This document shows, piece after piece, positions 58,378 through 64,000 of a DNA stretch of 64,000 nucleotides. The translations under genes were made by a program, and so were the position numbers. This stretch comes from Pyrus communis. Taxonomy: Eukaryota; Streptophyta; Magnoliopsida; Rosales; Rosaceae. Positions within the stretch are counted from its first letter, which is position 1, and every line of letters begins with the position of its first letter. The stretch covers positions 5,080,121 to 5,144,120 of the forward strand of contig NC_084803.1 in the NCBI RefSeq assembly GCF_963583255.1, in the 5' to 3' direction. The notes under the pieces are model-generated. The model made no database searches, had not been told where the DNA came from, and saw only the letters and a list, made by a program, of their open reading frames with translations.

Positions 58378-61300
58378 GTTGGAAACCAGTCACTAAACCC
58401 TAGCAAGTCACTTCGTATCACAAGTAATCATGGTTACATAATGTCAATGCCAGCCTTTCTTATTTTCCTTGATTCAAGGCCTTTAACTTGTTGATTACTT
58501 CTTAGTCTTGTGTTTGGTGTAAATCACCTTAAATTAAGGAAAGTATGTGTCCTAGGTTTACCCGGTCTCTAGGGTTTCATGTAAAGATGGTTGCTTGTAA
58601 CCATTTACTTCCTTCTCCTACATATATGCCCTTTTACATTCAGACTCTTTTTATGAAATAGAAATACACTTTGAACCTAAATTTCTATATGGTATCAGAG
58701 CAGTGTCATCCTTGACTTGTCTCTGCCCATTTTGTTTCCGCTGTTGTTCTTTTTGAGCTCCAGTAATGGCTGAAGAAAGCTCAGTTAACCTTGAGGAAGA
58801 TAGCTCTTAGGCATCCCTTTTGAGTTTCTTAGAGGTAGAGGTCAATACCAACCAACTTCTATGTTTAGTCCTGTTGAATGAACTAAATTACCTTCCATGG
58901 TCTAGGGGAGTTTCACTTGCCTTAGGAGGAAAGGGAAAGTTAGGGTTCATTAATGGAAGTGCTAAAGCTCCAGATTCTTCTTCCTCAACCTATAAAGCAT
59001 GGTTGTGCGAGGATCAATTCGTCATGTCTTTGTTGCTCAACACTATGGAGAAACATGTTGTTGAGATATTCAATTACTCTGAATCCTCACAAGATTTGTG
59101 GAAATCTATGAAGGATATGTATGGAAACCAGAATGATTATGCTCGGGTATTCTAGTTGAAAAAGGATATTGCTTGCCTTCAGCAAGAAAGAAAATCTTTT
59201 GTCCAACATCTTGGCAGTTTGAAGACTATGTGGAATGAGTTGGACGTGTACCTCCCTCACACCACAAATCCTACTATTCTTCTTGAAAGAGCTGAAGAAG
59301 ACAAGATCTATCACCTGCTTGCAAGTTTTAACTCAGAATATGAGGATCTCAGGAGCCACATCTTAATGAGTATGAAATTACCACCATTCAAGACTGTTTG
59401 TGCTACAGTGCAGCGTGAAGAAGCAAGAATGAGGGTGATGAATATGGAGTCTAATCTCAAGTTACCAGAGGCTCGAAGCTATACTGTAAACCACAGGCAG
59501 CATGACTCCAAGGTGTACAAAGGAAAAAACCCTCACTTGAAGTGTAAGTATTGCAATGTTGTTGGACACACAGAAAAAAAGGTGATGGGAGCTACACCCT
59601 GAACTAAAGCCCAAGTTTAAAGGCAACAGGATGCTGACTCAAAAACATTCATTAGTTGTTTCTTTCAAGGCCCAACATGTTGCCAATCATGCATCCAGCT
59701 CGCTTACTCATGGCACAGTAGACTTCACTGCTAATCATGCGGTCCTTATCAATGAGTTTGCAACTTATTTGCTAAGTAAAAGGCATGGATAAGCTACACT
59801 AATACCGAAGAATGAAGAAGACAACCACACCGCACTTCTTGGATAGTTTGCAGGATTCCTAGCTGATCATGAGCATGTTTCACGAGACAAAGCCCTAGGT
59901 ATCCTCAAAGCATTGTCAACTACACTATAAACTAGTGTTAATTATGATTGTTAGATAATTGACTCGGGTGCCAGAAGTCTTTAAGATTGTGGAACCAAGA
60001 ACATTTCAAAAAACACCTTCTTGCCACATTGGAAGCATGATATGGTTAAAGAGCTAAACGTCTTGGAGGAAAACAACACCTGGAGCATTGTCAAGTTGCC
60101 TCTAGGAAAGAAGGCAGTTGGAAGTAAATGGATTTGCAAAACTAAGCTAAAGGCTGATGGTTCCATAGAGAGACACAAAGCCAGATTTGTGGCTCGTGGT
60201 TTCACTCAGAAATTTGGGGTTGATTACAAGAAAACTTTTGTCCCTGTAGCTAAGATGAATATTGTAAAGGTGTTGCTATTAATTGTAGTCAATTGTGGTT
60301 GGTCTTTGTAACAAAAGGACGTAAAAAAATGTTTTCCTCTACGGAGAACTTCAAGAATAAGTCTACATGCAACCTCCACTGGGTTATACTCAAGTGAAAA
60401 ATGGAATGGTTTGCAAGCTACACAAGGCGAATTATGGATTGAAGTAGTCTTCACAGGCTTGGTAAGCCAAGCTAAGTTTTGTGTTAGAATAAGTAGGATT
60501 CACAAGAAGCAATGTTGATTCCTCCTTATTTATTCGAAATAGTTCAAGTGGCAAACTTTTGGTTCGTATTTATGTTGATGATCTTATCATCACTAGTGAC
60601 AATGATGGTGAAATTGATGCGTTGAAACACTCTTTACACCAGACATTTTCCATAAAGGAAATTGGGAGATTAAAGTACTTTCTGGGTATTGAGATGGCCA
60701 CATCTCACAAAGGGTTATTTCTCAATCAAAGAAAGTATGTTGTTGATCGGCTTAATAAAGCTGAGTTCTCTGATTGCAAGCCTGCCATCATACCTCTTGA
60801 CAGTAAAATGAAGATTGACTTGACTAGAGAACCTCTTAACAATATAAGGTACTACCAAAGATTGGTTGGCAAGCTTATATATCTCACTATTGCACGCCCC
60901 GACATTACCTATGTTGTTAGCCTAGTCAGTTAGTTCATGCATGGTCCCACAATGCAACACCTTCAACTTGTCAAACGCATTCTACACTATCTCAAATGTT
61001 AAATGGATAGAGGCGTTCTTATATCAAAATATCAGTCCACTGAAATCAATGCCTACACAGATGCAGACTGGGCAAGTAATCCCATTGACAGAAAATTCAC
61101 TACAGGATATTGCACCTTTGTTGTGGTTAATCTTGTGACATGGAAGAGTAAGAAACAACAAGTTATTGCTCGGTCCAGTGCTAAAGCTAGGTATCGAGCA
61201 ATGGCAGCCACTGCAAATGAATTAATTTGGCTTAAAAGCCCTGTTTCAGATTTAGGGTTCTCAAGTAAAGCTCCCATGTCCCTCATGTGGGATAATCAAG

Positions 61301-61482
61301 ATGCCATGCACATCGCAGCCAATCATGTCTTTCATGAAAGAACCAAGCACATAAAGGTGGATTGCCATTTCATCCGAGCTCCAGTTCAATCCCACATCAT
61401 CCAAACTCACTTTACTCGAAGCCATGACCAATTGGCTGACCTATTCACAAGGGCAACATATACACCATTACTACCATGACTA
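58378..61482 (+). mobile_element. Degraded Ty1/Copia retrotransposon, internally deleted
   Basis: A probable 5' LTR (58378-58689; start uncertain) is followed by a tRNA-Met primer site TGGTATCAGAGC at 58690. Gag begins at ATG 58766 but has in-frame TAG codons at 58808-58810 and 59153-59155; it shows the Copia gag_UBN2 core and a CCHC-type knuckle start (CKYCNVVGHT, about 59541-59570). Protease and integrase are missing. Reverse transcriptase resumes at about 60021 (WKHDMVKELNVLEENNTW ... KARFVARGFTQK), is broken after 60310, and continues at 60559 with the YVDD catalytic motif (60571-60582). RNase H follows (AYTDADWASNPIDRK, 61056-61100). Several stops follow. No 3' LTR was found before 61792. 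Confidence 0.85.
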
Positions 61483-61791
61483 TTAAATGAATACACTTGA
61501 GCTCTATTTACCCCAAATAGAATACTAATAACAGAAATTTACAAGTAAGAAAATCAAAGCTTAATTTTATTGATAATTGAACAACAAATAAAAGAAAGAA
61601 TGTATATGTTATAAATCTGTTACAGTGATATCCCAACTGGGATTAATCGAACACGAACAAATATTAAAAGAATGGAGTCTGATGGCATTTGCCCACGTAC
61701 TCTTGAACCATCAATAACTTTTTACAATTTACAAATCCAAACACTACTAAATTAAAGAATCATGACTTCATCAATCATAGGGTAATATATA

Positions 61792-64000
61792 TCAGTAGGT
61801 ATTTCCAGCAGGCTCATTAGTTGACCTGCTTGCTTGGCGAAGCAGTTTCTCTTCGGAGAGAAGTTTAGCAAACCTGAAATCATAATTAATTAAGTTCCAA
61901 ATTTTCATTAATAAATAATCATTACAATATATACATGTGTATTATATATGTGAATAATAATTATGTTATGTACCTTGTAAGAGCCTCTGCATTAGTCTCA
62001 TGCTTAGAAGCCTCAAACCTGCCACTGTCCAAATTAACCCTGGAAACTGGTTGTTTCAATAACCCTTCACCAACTTTCACAAGATTGGCCAAATTTTTCT
62101 TTGTTGCTACATCTACAGAAGATATTGTCCCGTGAAGGGTATCATCCTGCATTTGTTTCCACGAAGGGTATCAGAAATGTTGTTTTGTGTGTCTAAACCA
62201 TATTACTAGACAAATTAGACTAGCAGCCATGGATAAAATACATTTCAGATGATGATTTCATTACCTGAATTCGAAGATAGTTTTCTTCAGAATTAAAGGC
62301 TTGAAAAACGCCAGAAAGGTGAAGATCAACCATATCGGCGCTTGCTTGACTGAAAACGTCAATGATCGGGGTGGAACCACCACTGGTTAACCAATTCAAG
62401 AGGCCCCATTTGGCTGCAGCAGATGCATGGTATTCCCGTTCAGCTTTTGATGAGCCAGTTCCTAATGATATTACTAGAAATCGTCCATAGTCCACACGTT
62501 TTACAGGAATGATATCTGAATTCTCCTTCTCTATTTCGTTTACCACTTCACAAATAGCAACAAATGTCTGCAAGGTAAAAAATGTTTATGCTATTTTCTA
62601 ATTAAACCAAGTTTATTATAAATGAAATCTTAGATATACAGTACAACATTCTCTTGTCTGCAATCTATAATAAAAATAATATAACAGAAAATAGGGGTTT
62701 GAATCGTGCTATAATATTTACCGGATTATTTGCAGCCACGCCGCCATCTATAAGGTTATATTCTCTAACTGTTCCTGCAGCATACTTGGTTTCAAAATAA
62801 TGAGCTGGAAGGTAAGTTGGTGCTGCTGAGGTTGCAATGCATATGTCAGAGAGTAAGGCATCGGTGCACGGCTTCTTTTCCACCTGGTAAAAAACCACAT
62901 AAATGCCCATGCGTATTAGATATCAACTACATATTTTTAGTAATTTTCTGAACTATTTCTTTGGAGATGATGAAGAAGTGAAATTTCCAGATAGAAGAAG
63001 GTGATCAAGTACAAACCCTGCAGCTGGAGAAGACAACTGGCTGGAGATTCCGAATGTCGAATGTGGGAATGACAACATTAGTCAATGTGTTGTGCAACTT
63101 GTTGTTGCCTAATTTTTGCCTGATCAAGCCATGCAGATACTTGCCGTTGTATTTTGGTCCTGTTAGAGCTTTCATAATCTTTCTTGTATACGGAAACCAA
63201 CTGTAAACAGAAGTAATATATTGACTATAAAGAATCTTAACCATATACAATAGCAATATAGTAACAAAATAATAAATTTGAAATTTAACATGTAATCCAC
63301 AAATTTGAAATTTAACTTGTTGTAAAAGCATTACATCTTTTGGGGGAAGATTTTAGGGCATTCACTTAGGTAGAAGTCCTTAAGATCTTTGGCAGCAAAC
63401 AGTGGGCGGTCATTCTCGTTTGGGGTTGTGAGCATGGCCGTCACAAGACCACCAGTGCTTGTTCCTGCGATCACATCGAAGTAGTCGGCAATTCTTGCAT
63501 CCTCACCGTCTAGCTTCTGCAAACATTAATCTCAATTTACTACTTTTAAAAAAAAAATATTATTATTGAGGGGAGGAGAAAGATTCGAAACTATTACAAT
63601 ACGTTAGGAAAGAAGAAGTTTTAGGACCTAAGGCACATGGAAACCAGACACCTACCTACTACTTGATAATACATGACATTGAACTACGTATTAACTAGTG
63701 TATTACGCATGACCGACGTTGATTAAACTATATGTAACTATAATTTTGTTACACGCAAATGTGGAATGACATGGTGTGTATGCATTCACATATTTGCAAA
63801 ATTAACCTAATCCGGGAGGGGAACTTGAGACCTCTTCGGACAAAGTTGGAGATAAGTACATGACCAACAAAGTTAACATAATATTGTTAATCACATTACC
63901 TGAAGTTCAGATTCAAGAAAACCAAGGATGGTGGCTGGAATAAGGCCTCTTATCCCGCCACCGTCGATGCTGAGAACTGTGATGAGCTTTCTACTGGTTG
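61792..64000 (-). CDS. Patatin-like phospholipase copy G, 5' end outside the window
   Basis: Exons in reading order: (beyond 64000)-63900, 63335-63516, 63017-63200, 62722-62883, 62265-62567, 61974-62146 and 61792-61873. All visible exons are open and join in frame (1,187 coding bases seen). DGGGIRG in exon 1, GTSTGG in exon 2 and [11 protein letters not shown] in exon 4 are intact. It is the most diverged of the minus-strand copies: exon 3 is 184 rather than 190 bp (two codons shorter at its 5' side), exon 3 ends Ser-Cys-Arg where others have Ser-Tyr-Glu, and the tail is distinct (ends GNTY). Intron 1 (63517-63899) is longer than in D and contains a SINE-like 'gattcgaaac' stretch. Probably functional; start codon and promoter not visible. 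Confidence 0.9.

Overview
This is nuclear DNA of a flowering plant. The genes carry spliceosomal introns with GT/AG borders, the intergenic DNA is AT-rich, and plant-specific families are present: class II patatin-like phospholipases, CACTA/En-Spm elements, a Cassandra element whose LTRs carry a 5S-rRNA-like domain, TRIMs and tRNA-derived SINEs. A woody rosid, perhaps Rosaceae (apple/pear/cherry group), would fit, but that placement is inference.

Layout. 1-3.3 kb: a complete six-exon RPN11 gene (26S proteasome deubiquitinase) on the minus strand. 3.3-6.2 kb: intergenic DNA with several SINE copies. 6.3-8.5 kb: patatin copy A (plus strand), a pseudogene with a frameshift and a nonsense codon. 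8.5-12 kb: SINEs, G-rich repeats and old TRIM/MITE pieces. 12-26 kb: one 13,969-bp CACTA transposon with matching terminal inverted repeats and a GGT target duplication. It carries a TNP2-type transposase gene with one in-frame stop, an intron-containing piece of a host kinesin-5 gene, an unrecognised 296-residue ORF on the opposite strand, and a second transposase-like (Transposase_24) gene. 26-32.6 kb: nested insertions (a MULE-like fold-back element, a 3.2-kb solo LTR inserted in a short tandem array, and a complete Cassandra). 32.8-35.2 kb: intact patatin B (plus). 37-52 kb: a tandemly duplicated block of minus-strand patatin genes (C pseudogene, F truncated, D intact, E intact). 52-61.8 kb: a decayed patatin relic, a TRIM, a hAT-like element with an 8-bp target duplication and a degraded Copia element. 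61.8-64 kb: patatin G (minus), which runs off the window at its 5' end.

The patatins share one seven-exon structure. Their products carry the DGGGIRG oxyanion-hole motif, the GTSTGG nucleophile motif and the DGG catalytic Asp motif of class II patatin-related acyl hydrolases, which release fatty acids from membrane galacto- and phospholipids. Three copies are intact and one is intact as far as seen. Three are pseudogenes and one is a faint relic, so this is a gene cluster in active birth-and-death. Breakpoints are readable at several places: an unequal-crossover junction inside exon 5 of F, and a deletion that removed the promoter and exons 1-2 of C.

The least ordinary object is the CACTA element with its captured kinesin fragment and the unknown antisense ORF. 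I see no bacterial-style system, CRISPR array, rRNA gene or complete tRNA gene.
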